Part shown: in pieces, positions 10,061-19,784 of the stretch
Layout of the letters: every line of letters begins with the position of its first letter
Numbering within the stretch: the stretch's first letter is position 1
DNA from: Phytopythium helicoides
Taxonomy: Eukaryota > Oomycota > Peronosporomycetes > Pythiales > Pythiaceae
Direction of reading: 5' to 3'
Length of the DNA stretch: 64,000 bases
NCBI GenBank assembly: GCA_024867545.1
Contig: JANFNE010000026.1
Location: 1-64,000, forward strand
Program-made: the position numbers and the translations under genes
The notes under the pieces: model-generated
Databases searched by the model: none
The model's input: the letters and a program-made list of their open reading frames with translations, nothing else
What the model was told of the DNA's origin: nothing

Positions 10061-10600
10061 TGAGTCTTCGCAGGTGTAGTGGTTCGGGTCGAGACTCTGA
10101 AGGATTGTCTTTCTGGTTGGAGAATCTCCTTGACCAATGTCTCGAGCAGGAGTACATTAGAGCTGCTGGCAAGGCTGCTTACCGCTGGGTGCAGCGTAAC
10201 GACCATCGGCTCACATGTTTCCGATGGCCATCGTGGAAGTACCGTGGTCAAGGGAGTACCGTGGCAAAATCCGCCCAATCAGCGATCGGGATTGTCGTTG
10301 ACGCTTCCGCTGTCATCATTTCATCGATGCATCGCCTGCCAGCACCACCAGCTCCTCGCTCGTAGAATAAAATATAACTCATTCACATCGGCCCAAAAGG
10401 ATGTGCCTCAAGGCTTCGAGGCTTGTGCTGCGCGATTGTGTAAATTGTACTGTACTTGTACTAGCGCGATGGAAAATCGTAAACAAGCATCTTCAGAAGC
10501 GAATGAAGACGCCTTCAGCCCATGCGGCATCAAAAGGTTCAGCAGTAGCTTTTCATACCGCTGGTGACATACACCAGATCGCCAGCATGAAAGAGCTGGG
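9994..10600 (-). promoter_or_regulatory. Promoter region of NRT2 copy A: Inr and GATTGG element
   Basis: Read on the minus strand, ACTCACTTCGCATTTT (10050-10065) matches the oomycete Inr consensus (YTCANTYYNCAWTTT), about 60 bp before the ATG. The junction of tandem units falls inside it (10060/10061). Further upstream, TGATTGGGCGG reads toward the gene with its core at 10275-10280, about 285 bp before the ATG. The Inr family is established for oomycetes; the regulatory role of GATTGG is inferred. Confidence 0.5.
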
Positions 10601-13140
10601 GTGGGTGGTTGACGCGTTTTCATCTGCAATTGCGTCGGCCCACAACTCGATTTCTCGGTGACTACTTCTCCAAACCGGCCTCAACCGACTCGACTCCCTC
10701 GTCAGCAGCACTGTGCCACCTGCAGGCCTCCTTTCTGCTCATCACAAGCTCCTTGTACTCCCTCTATCCTGTGATTTGAAGGCCAGGGTGAGTCATCGCA
10801 AATTCAACCGTGAGTGTAACGAATGGAAGGCGAAGTCACGAGATCCTCAAACTCTGGCTGCCGTGAGGTCCGATCTGGACGGACAAACCGCCTCCTCTTT
10901 TTTTTTTTCCCTCTCTCTCCCTGATCTATCGATGATCTTTGATGTGACTGGCTAGAGAGCTCGATGACCGCGCCGATGTGGCCATCGATCATTTGACTAG
11001 CACGTACAGTTGTTGGCCCAGCTGAACACCCTTCGAATAGGATGAGTGACCCTTACTCGTTGGCCGCTCCTCCTTTCGCACAATCTCGCTCACCACCACT
11101 TCAACTGGTAACATCTTACTGCCGGTGCATTCCACGAAACCAATCAGCCAGGATTATCAAGGTTTCGTGTATTGGTTAGAAGCCTGAGGTTTGACGCTCG
11201 CGAAAAAAATTAGAGAAAGAGCGGAGCCAGTTCTTGGTCTATGCGTTGGTCTTCTACTAGTAAGGACCCTCAAAAAGCACAGATTCTCGTAGCCCCGGTG
11301 AACTAGACCATGAAAGCAGCAACACATGCGCGGACCACTCCTACGGACATCACCATGCATTTACTCTACAATCCAAAGCCAGGTTCCACAACTCCAGCAA
11401 TCGATGAAAGTCATTCACGAAATCATATTCATCAGCGCTTTTTCTCCCATTAACCAAATAAAACTTTCCAAACGCAAAAGATCAGACCCCGCGATAGACT
11501 AAGCCTGAATCCGCTGCGGGTTGTGCACACTGTCATCCTCGTAGTCGGTCGCTGCCGCACTGCCGTGCACCGAGTTGTCCTTCGTGAACACCGAGTCGTG
11601 GCCGTCCACGCGAGTCAGCGCCGTGACGAGCGCAGCCGCAGCCACGAACGCACTCAGGTAGCGGAACGAGAGCTCGCGATTGCCCACGCCCTTGAACAGG
11701 AACCCCCACGCCAATCCACCGACGTTCCCACCAGCTCCCACGACACCAGACGTAGCGCCAGTGAACGCCGGTAGCACATACGGCACGATGCCGTACGTCG
11801 TGCCAGTCGATGCCTGCACGAAAAAGCCAAACACGACGAGACACACGACGCTCCAGCCGAGACTCTTGATGATGCTGAAGAGGTAGAGGAAGACTGCCTG
11901 ACCCGCGAACGCCACGAACTGTGTGATGAGGCGGCCCTTCATACCGAACCGCTTGTTGGCCGCGTCCGACGCGAACCCTCCGGCGGCGCGCGCGAAGATG
12001 CACATGAGTCCGAAGAGCGAGGAGATGAGGCTGGCCTTGGTCTGCGTGAGCAGGCGGCAGTCGTCGGCGTCTCCCGTGCACCCATCCTTGGAGAAGTCCT
12101 CGTAGTAGAACAGGCTCAGCACGTTGTGCACCTGCAACTCGACGCCGAAGGAGCACGCGTACTGGAAGGCGAGGATCCATGTGGCGGGTTTCTTGGCCAC
12201 GGCCACCAGCGCCTTCTTCATGTCGACGGACGGCTTCTTCGTGGCGATCGTCAGGCTCCCGCCGTGCTCTGCGGACGCTTCAGTCACGCCACCATCCATC
12301 TTCTTGAGCTGTGCGTAGTTCCCCTGCGGACAGTCGTCCGAGAAGAAGTAGAGCAGCACGCCGACAGCCACCATGAACACGGCCGGGAACACGAGCGTGA
12401 TGCGCCAACCATAGTCGTCCGACACGGCACCATTGACCGTGACGAGGTCGAAGAGCAGCGGCGTGATGAGGTAGGTGACACCTGCGCCGAGGTTTCCCCA
12501 TCCCGCGGCGAGCGCGTTGGCGGTCCCCACGACCTCCCTCGAGAACATGACGGACGTCCAGTAGGCCGTGGCGACGAACGCGCAGCCGACGAGACCGATG
12601 CAGAAGCGCACGATCATGAACCCCGTGTAGCTGGTGGCGAAGGCGGCGGACGCGACGGGGATGGCGCCGACGACGAGTAGCACGGCCTGCACGGTGCGAG
12701 ATCCGTAGCGATCGCACATGGGTCCGGCGATGACTCGTCCGGCGATGGTACTGGCCACCGACACGATGTTGGAGTTGGAGACCTGGTCGGCCGTCAGGTG
12801 GAGTTGTTTCTTGATGGTTGGCATGAGCGGCGGGATGGAGAACCATCCGAAGAATGCGATGAAGAAGGAGAGCCAGGCGAAGTGGAAGGCGCGCATGTGT
12901 GGTCGTTGGACGCTCAGCAGCTTGATCTCGATGGCTCGGTCATCTTGGAGTGGGTCGGTGGCGATGGTGAATTTGCGTCGTTCGGGGATGCCTCCGTGCT
13001 CGATGAGAGCTTCATGGGGCGTGATCGGACCGAGGTTGTAGTCAACTTGTTCGGACGTTGAAACGAAAGGCATAGCGGAACGGCGGCTTGATGTCTTCGA
13101 TTTGGATGTTGGTGGTCTTGGTTGATTGCAAAATGCGAAG
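10061..13140. repeat. NRT2 tandem repeat, unit 2
   Basis: A 3080-bp direct copy of unit 1 (6982-10060) with the same spacer, gene and promoter remnant. The spacer (10061-11498) has no supported gene. Its short open frames recur unchanged in all units because the DNA is duplicated, not because of coding constraint. Confidence 0.93.
11499..13073 (-). CDS. NRT2: High-affinity nitrate/nitrite transporter NRT2, tandem copy B
   Basis: A 524-aa NNP-family transporter, identical to copy A in protein except R179 for K179. All substrate motifs are present (R113, R362, GWGNLG, GAGGNVGG). One silent change (C to T at 11895) is shared with the distant copy E but not with A or C. The promoter (Inr at 13130-13145, GATTGG core at 13355-13360) is a duplicate of that of copy A, so A and B should be expressed alike. 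Start at 13073 by the same reasoning as for copy A. Confidence 0.93.
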   Translation of the reverse strand: MPFVSTSEQVDYNLGPITPHEALIEHGGIPERRKFTIATDPLQDDRAIEIKLLSVQRPHMRAFHFAWLSFFIAFFGWFSIPPLMPTIKKQLHLTADQVSNSNIVSVASTIAGRVIAGPMCDRYGSRTVQAVLLVVGAIPVASAAFATSYTGFMIVRFCIGLVGCAFVATAYWTSVMFSREVVGTANALAAGWGNLGAGVTYLITPLLFDLVTVNGAVSDDYGWRITLVFPAVFMVAVGVLLYFFSDDCPQGNYAQLKKMDGGVTEASAEHGGSLTIATKKPSVDMKKALVAVAKKPATWILAFQYACSFGVELQVHNVLSLFYYEDFSKDGCTGDADDCRLLTQTKASLISSLFGLMCIFARAAGGFASDAANKRFGMKGRLITQFVAFAGQAVFLYLFSIIKSLGWSVVCLVVFGFFVQASTGTTYGIVPYVLPAFTGATSGVVGAGGNVGGLAWGFLFKGVGNRELSFRYLSAFVAAAALVTALTRVDGHDSVFTKDNSVHGSAAATDYEDDSVHNPQRIQA

Positions 13141-16123
13141 TGAGTCTTCGCAGGTGTAGTGGTTCGGGTCGAGACTCTGAAGGATTGTCTTTCTGGTTGG
13201 AGAATCTCCTTGACCAATGTCTCGAGCAGGAGTACATTAGAGCTGCTGGCAAGGCTGCTTACCGCTGGGTGCAGCGTAACGACCATCGGCTCACATGTTT
13301 CCGATGGCCATCGTGGAAGTACCGTGGTCAAGGGAGTACCGTGGCAAAATCCGCCCAATCAGCGATCGGGATTGTCGTTGACGCTTCCGCTGTCATCATT
13401 TCATCGATGCATCGCCTGCCAGCACCACCAGCTCCTCGCTCGTAGAATAAAATATAACTCATTCACATCGGCCCAAAAGGATGTGCCTCAAGGCTTCGAG
13501 GCTTGTGCTGCGCGATTGTGTAAATTGTACTGTACTTGTACTAGCGCGATGGAAAATCGTAAACAAGCATCTTCAGAAGCGAATGAAGACGCCTTCAGCC
13601 CATGCGGCATCAAAAGGTTCAGCAGTAGCTTTTCATACCGCTGGTGACATACACCAGATCGCCAGCATGAAAGAGCTGGGGTGGGTGGTTGACGCGTTTT
13701 CATCTGCAATTGCGTCGGCCCACAACTCGATTTCTCGGTGACTACTTCTCCAAACCGGCCTCAACCGACTCGACTCCCTCGTCAGCAGCACTGTGCCACC
13801 TGCAGGCCTCCTTTCTGCTCATCACAAGCTCCTTGTACTCCCTCTATCCTGTGATTTGAAGGCCAGGGTGAGTCATCGCAAATTCAACCGTGAGTGTAAC
13901 GAATGGAAGGCGAAGTCACGAGATCCTCAAACTCTGGCTGCCGTGAGGTCCGATCTGGACGGACAAACCGCCTCCTCTTTTTTTTTTTCCCCTCTCTCTC
14001 CCTGATCTATCGATGATCTTTGATGTGACTGGCTAGAGAGCTCGATGACCGCGCCGATGTGGCCATCGATCATTTGACTAGCACGTACAGTTGTTGGCCC
14101 AGCTGAACACCCTTCGAATAGGATGAGTGACCCTTACTCGTTGGCCGCTCCTCCTTTCGCACAATCTCGCTCACCACCACTTCAACTGGTAACATCTTAC
14201 TGCCGGTGCATTCCACGAAACCAATCAGCCAGGATTATCAAGGTTTCGTGTATTGGTTAGAAGCCTGAGGTTTGACGCTCGCGAAAAAAATTAGAGAAAG
14301 AGCGGAGCCAGTTCTTGGTCTATGCGTTGGTCTTCTACTAGTAAGGACCCTCAAAAAGCACAGATTCTCGTAGCCCCGGTGAACTAGACCATGAAAGCAG
14401 CAACACATGCGCGGACCACTCCTACGGACATCACCATGCATTTACTCTACAATCCAAAGCCAGGTTCCACAACTCCAGCAATCGATGAAAGTCATTCACG
14501 AAATCATATTCATCAGCGCTTTTTCTCCCATTAACCAAATAAAACTTTCCAAACGCAAAAGATCAGACCCCGCGATAGACTAAGCCTGAATCCGCTGCGG
14601 GTTGTGCACACTGTCATCCTCGTAGTCGGTCGCTGCCGCACTGCCGTGCACCGAGTTGTCCTTCGTGAACACCGAGTCGTGGCCGTCCACGCGAGTCAGC
14701 GCCGTGACGAGCGCAGCCGCAGCCACGAACGCACTCAGGTAGCGGAACGAGAGCTCGCGATTGCCCACGCCCTTGAACAGGAACCCCCACGCCAATCCAC
14801 CGACGTTCCCACCAGCTCCCACGACACCAGACGTAGCGCCAGTGAACGCCGGTAGCACATACGGCACGATGCCGTACGTCGTGCCAGTCGATGCCTGCAC
14901 GAAAAAGCCAAACACGACGAGACACACGACGCTCCAGCCGAGACTCTTGATGATGCTGAAGAGGTAGAGGAAGACCGCCTGACCCGCGAACGCCACGAAC
15001 TGTGTGATGAGGCGGCCCTTCATACCGAACCGCTTGTTGGCCACGTCCGACGCGAACCCTCCGGCGGCGCGCGCGAAGATGCACATGAGTCCGAAGAGCG
15101 AGGAGATGAGGCTGGCCTTGGTCTGCGTGAGCAGGCGGCAGTCGTCGGCGTCTCCCGTGCACCCATCCTTGGAGAAGTCCTCGTAGTAGAACAGGCTCAG
15201 CACGTTGTGCACCTGCAACTCGACGCCGAAGGAGCACGCGTACTGGAAGGCGAGGATCCATGTGGCGGGTTTCTTGGCCACGGCCACCAGCGCCTTCTTC
15301 ATGTCGACGGACGGCTTCTTCGTGGCGATCGTCAGGCTCCCGCCGTGCTCTGCGGACGCTTCAGTCACGCCACCATCCATCTTCTTGAGCTGTGCGTAGT
15401 TCCCCTGCGGACAGTCGTCCGAGAAGAAGTAGAGCAGCACGCCGACAGCCACCATGAACACGGCCGGGAACACGAGCGTGATGCGCCAACCATAGTCGTC
15501 CGACACGGCACCATTGACCGTGACGAGGTCGAAGAGCAGCGGCGTGATGAGGTAGGTGACACCTGCGCCGAGGTTTCCCCATCCCGCGGCGAGCGCGTTG
15601 GCGGTCCCCACGACCTCCCTCGAGAACATGACGGACGTCCAGTAGGCCGTGGCGACGAACGCGCAGCCGACGAGACCGATGCAGAAGCGCACGATCATGA
15701 ACCCCGTGTAGCTGGTGGCGAAGGCGGCGGACGCGACGGGGATGGCGCCGACGACGAGTAGCACGGCCTGCACGGTGCGAGATCCGTAGCGATCGCACAT
15801 GGGTCCGGCGATGACTCGTCCGGCGATGGTACTGGCCACCGACACGATGTTGGAGTTGGAGACCTGGTCGGCCGTCAGGTGGAGTTGTTTCTTGATGGTT
15901 GGCATGAGCGGCGGGATGGAGAACCATCCGAAGAATGCGATGAAGAAGGAGAGCCAGGCGAAGTGGAAGGCGCGCATGTGTGGTCGTTGGACGCTCAGCA
16001 GCTTGATCTCGATGGCTCGGTCATCTTGGAGTGGGTCGGTGGCGATGGTGAATTTGCGTCGTTCGGGGATGCCTCCGTGCTCGATGAGAGCTTCATGGGG
16101 CGTGATCGGACCGAGGTTGTAGT
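13141..16123. repeat. NRT2 tandem repeat, unit 3 (incomplete)
   Basis: Colinear with units 1 and 2 for 2983 bp. It then diverges sharply at about 16124, inside the first codons of the gene, so the third unit lacks the last ~97 bp of the others. The spacer (13141-14579) is again a copy, with only single-base length changes in the poly-T/C tract near 13977-13991. Confidence 0.9.
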
Positions 16124-16154
16124 TGACTTGATCAGGAGTGTGAGGCATCGTCAT
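14580..16154 (-). CDS. NRT2: High-affinity nitrate/nitrite transporter NRT2, tandem copy C (distinct N-terminus)
   Basis: A 524-aa NNP transporter. From about residue 12 onward it is nearly identical to A and B (R179 as in B; V371 instead of A371, shared with copy E). The first residues differ (MTMPHTPDQVNYN against MPFVSTSEQVDYN), and so does everything upstream, so C has its own promoter. The ATG at 16154 gives exactly the same length as A and B. An Inr match lies 47-62 bp upstream. The frame is open 135 codons further upstream, but that stretch looks like 5' non-coding DNA. C, at the outer end of the array, may keep the ancestral promoter. Confidence 0.92.
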   Translation of the reverse strand: MTMPHTPDQVNYNLGPITPHEALIEHGGIPERRKFTIATDPLQDDRAIEIKLLSVQRPHMRAFHFAWLSFFIAFFGWFSIPPLMPTIKKQLHLTADQVSNSNIVSVASTIAGRVIAGPMCDRYGSRTVQAVLLVVGAIPVASAAFATSYTGFMIVRFCIGLVGCAFVATAYWTSVMFSREVVGTANALAAGWGNLGAGVTYLITPLLFDLVTVNGAVSDDYGWRITLVFPAVFMVAVGVLLYFFSDDCPQGNYAQLKKMDGGVTEASAEHGGSLTIATKKPSVDMKKALVAVAKKPATWILAFQYACSFGVELQVHNVLSLFYYEDFSKDGCTGDADDCRLLTQTKASLISSLFGLMCIFARAAGGFASDVANKRFGMKGRLITQFVAFAGQAVFLYLFSIIKSLGWSVVCLVVFGFFVQASTGTTYGIVPYVLPAFTGATSGVVGAGGNVGGLAWGFLFKGVGNRELSFRYLSAFVAAAALVTALTRVDGHDSVFTKDNSVHGSAAATDYEDDSVHNPQRIQA

Positions 16155-16200
16155 CGTCGACGTGAGCTTGGTGCAGTTGCAGTTGGTGGTGCTGGCAAGT

Positions 16201-16216
16201 AAATTGCGAAGTGAGG
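16201..16216 (-). promoter_or_regulatory. Oomycete Inr of NRT2 copy C
   Basis: The minus strand reads CCTCACTTCGCAATTT, close to the oomycete Inr consensus, 47 bp before the ATG at 16154. Two forward-facing GATTGG cores follow upstream: 16438-16443, within a 13-bp block also found in the A and B promoters, and 16482-16487. Confidence 0.55.
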
Positions 16217-17482
16217 TTGGACTGCAGCACCAGCTTTTCCGATAACTGGCAGAGGTTTGCGAGGTGAATACCTTGAACAGTAGCTCTTCTTTGAGCGAGG
16301 CCTCGATGTGCGCTGAGCAGAGAGCTGTGAAGAGAGGACCACAACAATGTGCACTGCACCGCACCGTTGCGCTGGACTTCCTGCGGTGAAACGCTTTCGA
16401 CTTTTTGCGTTTGTCCAGCAGGTGGTCTCGGATCCGCCCAATCATCGATGAGAATGCGCGACCTACGTCGACTGTGTCACTCCAATCAGCGTGCGTGGCC
16501 AAGGGAAATTCGTATAACTCACACTCACACTGTAGACCCGAAGGATGGGCCGCTTGCAAAGGAACTCGGAACTCGCTCCAGTATTGTTGTTACTGTACGT
16601 GCACGCGCCACTACACTGATGTCGAGTCGAACGTAGCTTGTGAAAATGCTTGCCAATGACCACGCGTCTATAAAGACTCAAGCCGAGGTGGTAGAGTATC
16701 TTCAGGAAACTCGGACATTGCGCCTCCTGACTGAGTCACGCAACTTCAGTGTGGGTGTGTACACTCATTGGTACGCTTCAGAATTGTACTGCAAGGGCTG
16801 CTGTTGAGCTGGAGCAAGTTGTGGCTTTGCTATCATTTCAGGTGACTCACTGCGCGTCGCTCCGACTGCTTGCCTTGCGCCACTACTGCTCCATCCCCCA
16901 GCCGCTCGCCCCGACTCTGCTCAAATCCACGCATCGCTGGCAGCCGGTTTGCCTACCCCCGGTGGAGAGAAGGGATCCCATGCGTTATCGAGAATTCAGG
17001 TGCGCTCTCGAGGTCCTGGGTGAAACTAGCGCATCTGCGGAGATCCAACAATCTGGAACGAGCGGTTCAGCACCGTCTTCCGCTGACGTCGCCGGCTGAA
17101 GTCCTGGCAACGCTCGCATTTGACTGGTCATTTTGCATGATGACCGCGTCGATGTGGCGTGCTCGGATTTGACTGCTTGGATTCTTGCACTGGTGCAACA
17201 GGATCAAACTCAATGCTAGCTCTCCCACTAAGCAGGAGGAGCTTGGACTGATGAGTGACCCTAAATTCCGAGCAGCAGTACTGTACACGAAGTCTGGACG
17301 CCTTCCTGGAGACTTCATGCTCGACAACGGTGGCATCTTGAAGCCATGAGTGGTCGCCAACAGTACATCACTCTGATCAGCTTCTTCATGCAAAGCAAGG
17401 TCAAGCTAGAAAAGGGGAACACACGACAGCGCACGATAAAGAACTGTTCTAATATCATAATGGAAAACTTATCGACAGCAAA
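16217..17482. other. Spacer between NRT2 copies C and D; diverged relative of the array spacer
   Basis: No supported gene. Short colinear matches to the array spacer remain, for example GATGACCGCGTCGATGTGG near 17139 (compare 7882) and ATGAGTGACCCT near 17251 (compare 7962). This suggests that copy D and its flank arose from an older round of the same kind of duplication. The part nearest 16217-16500 is the copy C promoter. Confidence 0.4.
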
Positions 17483-19234
17483 TCACACGTAAAATCCACG
17501 AATTCGACGAGGTGGAGGCAGCTCTTCCACGCGAGGAGCGCCGCTAAGGCGTCGAAGCACGTTTCCGCCCAACAGTGAGCGCTTTCCGTCGATGAAAATC
17601 ACAGTTGTCAAAAGGGAAACACCCATGACCGCGAAACTCACGTACTGAAGAGTTGTCCCGACGGTCTTCGCATACTTGAGGAGAATTGTGAACACCATCG
17701 CGCCGAAACACCCGCCGGCCACAACGACTCCTGAAGCAGCACCGGCGTATTCTGAGTGCACGTACGGAACAATAGCAAATGTTGTTCCTGCAGATGCATG
17801 CGAGAATATCCCGAAACCAGCGAGCATGAATAAGCTCCACTTGAGTGTTCGTTGCTGGCTGAACCAGTACAAGGTCATCCCTTGAATAGCCAAGCAGCTT
17901 AGTTGTGCCCACAATCGGCCGCGCATATCTACTCGTCGATTTAATGCGTCAGAAATGACACCACCGGTAGCACGAGCAAAGATACACAAAAGCCCAAAAC
18001 AGCAAGAAATAAGATGAACTTGATCTGAATGGGCACTTCCAGTGCAATCAGAGCTGCTAGCTCTCGAGTGTGGTTCGTTGCACTTCTCAAAACTTGTTGG
18101 AAAATGTTCTTGGTAATATTGACTCAATATATTCTGCACCAAGAGCAAAACCCCGATACTGCATGCGTATTGGAGGGCAAGAACATGAATAGCAGTTTTC
18201 TTGAGAATCAAAGCGAACGACCGCCACAAGTCTACTCGAGGTGTTTCGGCCATCGCATGAGCTTTCTTGAGGTCCTTGAAGTTGCCGAGAGGGCAATCGT
18301 CGGACATCAAATATACGCAGACGCCAACTGGTATCATCAGAATGGCTGGGACAACAATCACAAGCCGCCACGCATACCCTTCGGAAATGACATTGTGGAG
18401 TAGCACAGATTCCAATAGAAGCGGTAGCATGCTGTACGCAGCTCCAGCACCGAGAAATCCCCATCCTGCAGTGATCGCATTTGCACTGCCTATGATCTCG
18501 GTCGAAAACATAATCGACGTCCAGTAAGCCGAAATAACAGACGAACAACCAACGAGGCTGATGAAGATCCGTACAATCACAAGCCCCGTATAGTTGACCA
18601 CAAAACCAGCGCTGGCAACCGGGATCGCGCCAAAGATAAGCACTGCTGATTGAACGGATCGTGCCCCATAATGATCACAAAGGGAGCCGACCAGGAGGCT
18701 ACCAATAGTCGTGCTTGCCAGAACCACAATCTCTGAATTGAATACTTGGTCATCAGTCAAATTCAGCTGCGTTTGAACCGTTGGCATCACTGCTGGAATG
18801 GCAAACAATGCAAAAAATGCGACGAAGAAAGATATCCAGGAGAAGTGGAATGCGCGCATGTGAGGTCGCATCAAGCTGAAAAGTTTTATCTCTGTTGCTC
18901 GGTCGTCTTGCATTGGGTCAGTGAACAGCGCGTACGATGGTCGATGCTCGTAAATGATGTACTCTCGAGTATTCGTGTCCGCGATGCTTGCTGCAGATCT
19001 CGCTGATGGCACATCTTGCTTCTGCTGCTGCTGCTGATAACGAAGTGAAGGTGGGAGGCCAAGGTCGAGGAGACCACTTGGTCGATGACCTCGCTGACTT
19101 GAGAAGAACCGCGAGCTACTTCGAGCGGCAAAGCTCGGGTCTCGAAGATGCCCCTGAGCGGACATTGACAGCGCTCCCACACCTAAGTCCACGAGTGGGC
19201 GTGGCGCAGGCAGCGACTCAGAAGGAGCCTTCAT
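17483..19234 (-). CDS. Divergent NRT2-like transporter D, altered nitrate-binding residues
   Basis: A 583-aa NNP-family protein with a long Ser/Arg/Gln-rich cytosolic N-terminus (about 100 residues) before the conserved start (TDPMQDDRATEIKL). About 12 membrane segments align with the other copies. The substrate site is changed: the TM2 arginine (R113 in copies A-C) is serine S179 here (IGSLLVGSLCDHYG); GWGNLG is GWGFLG; GAGGNVGG is replaced by a segment reading AGGCFGAM. The TM8 arginine (CIFARATGG) is kept. In fungal NrtA both arginines are needed for nitrate binding, so D is unlikely to be an ordinary nitrate importer. It may carry another substrate, act as a sensor, or be decaying. The frame is intact, which argues against simple decay. 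Confidence 0.85.
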   Translation of the reverse strand: MKAPSESLPAPRPLVDLGVGALSMSAQGHLRDPSFAARSSSRFFSSQRGHRPSGLLDLGLPPSLRYQQQQQKQDVPSARSAASIADTNTREYIIYEHRPSYALFTDPMQDDRATEIKLFSLMRPHMRAFHFSWISFFVAFFALFAIPAVMPTVQTQLNLTDDQVFNSEIVVLASTTIGSLLVGSLCDHYGARSVQSAVLIFGAIPVASAGFVVNYTGLVIVRIFISLVGCSSVISAYWTSIMFSTEIIGSANAITAGWGFLGAGAAYSMLPLLLESVLLHNVISEGYAWRLVIVVPAILMIPVGVCVYLMSDDCPLGNFKDLKKAHAMAETPRVDLWRSFALILKKTAIHVLALQYACSIGVLLLVQNILSQYYQEHFPTSFEKCNEPHSRASSSDCTGSAHSDQVHLISCCFGLLCIFARATGGVISDALNRRVDMRGRLWAQLSCLAIQGMTLYWFSQQRTLKWSLFMLAGFGIFSHASAGTTFAIVPYVHSEYAGAASGVVVAGGCFGAMVFTILLKYAKTVGTTLQYVSFAVMGVSLLTTVIFIDGKRSLLGGNVLRRLSGAPRVEELPPPRRIRGFYV

Positions 19235-19784
19235 ATGAGTAGAACTTCCTGCAAAAGACCAACCAATCGATCTTCGCTTTGAAGCAGAAAAGCGTGACTG
19301 AGCGGTGGCCGCTAGAATCTATCTGCGCCCGCCCACTGGCCGACTACAGCAAGTTCAAGTCACGTCCCGACGTGACCAGAGCTTTCATCGTCGTGAGCGT
19401 CGCTGGAACGTGCAGACGCCACCCCGAAGTCGTGGCTATGAGGCCTCACACGTGGCGAAAGGCCGGAGGGACGGACTGGCCACGCCATCCAGCCATGGCA
19501 TGATCCAGTCTATTTTCTGACGACTTGCTCAGCAGACCTGACCGAACTCAAATATACGTGTTGGCTCTGTACATGGAAGCGAGTACTCTTGCAAGGATCC
19601 GACAACTGGTGTGCAAGTGTGAAAGGCGGAATGGCGTGGGTGGCGGGCATGCTGATCCTGCCGAGATGAACCAAAATGATACAAGTATGCTGACCTGCAA
19701 TATCTTTCTTTAGTGCACAAGGCCCCACATCTTTCTAACGCGTCAATCAAACAGTCTTGATGCAGCCGTAGGAAACCAAATCCA
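19235..19784. other. Intergenic region between NRT2 D and E
   Basis: 550 bp between two minus-strand genes, holding the D promoter and the E 3' flank. One CCAATC lies at 19263-19268, close to the D start. No gene, repeat or RNA was recognised. Confidence 0.3.

Noticed and set aside
9994..10278. 95-codon N-terminal extension of NRT2 copies A and B
   Set aside because: The extension would cross the Inr element, has no family similarity, and would make these copies differ from C and E, which have 523-524 aa.
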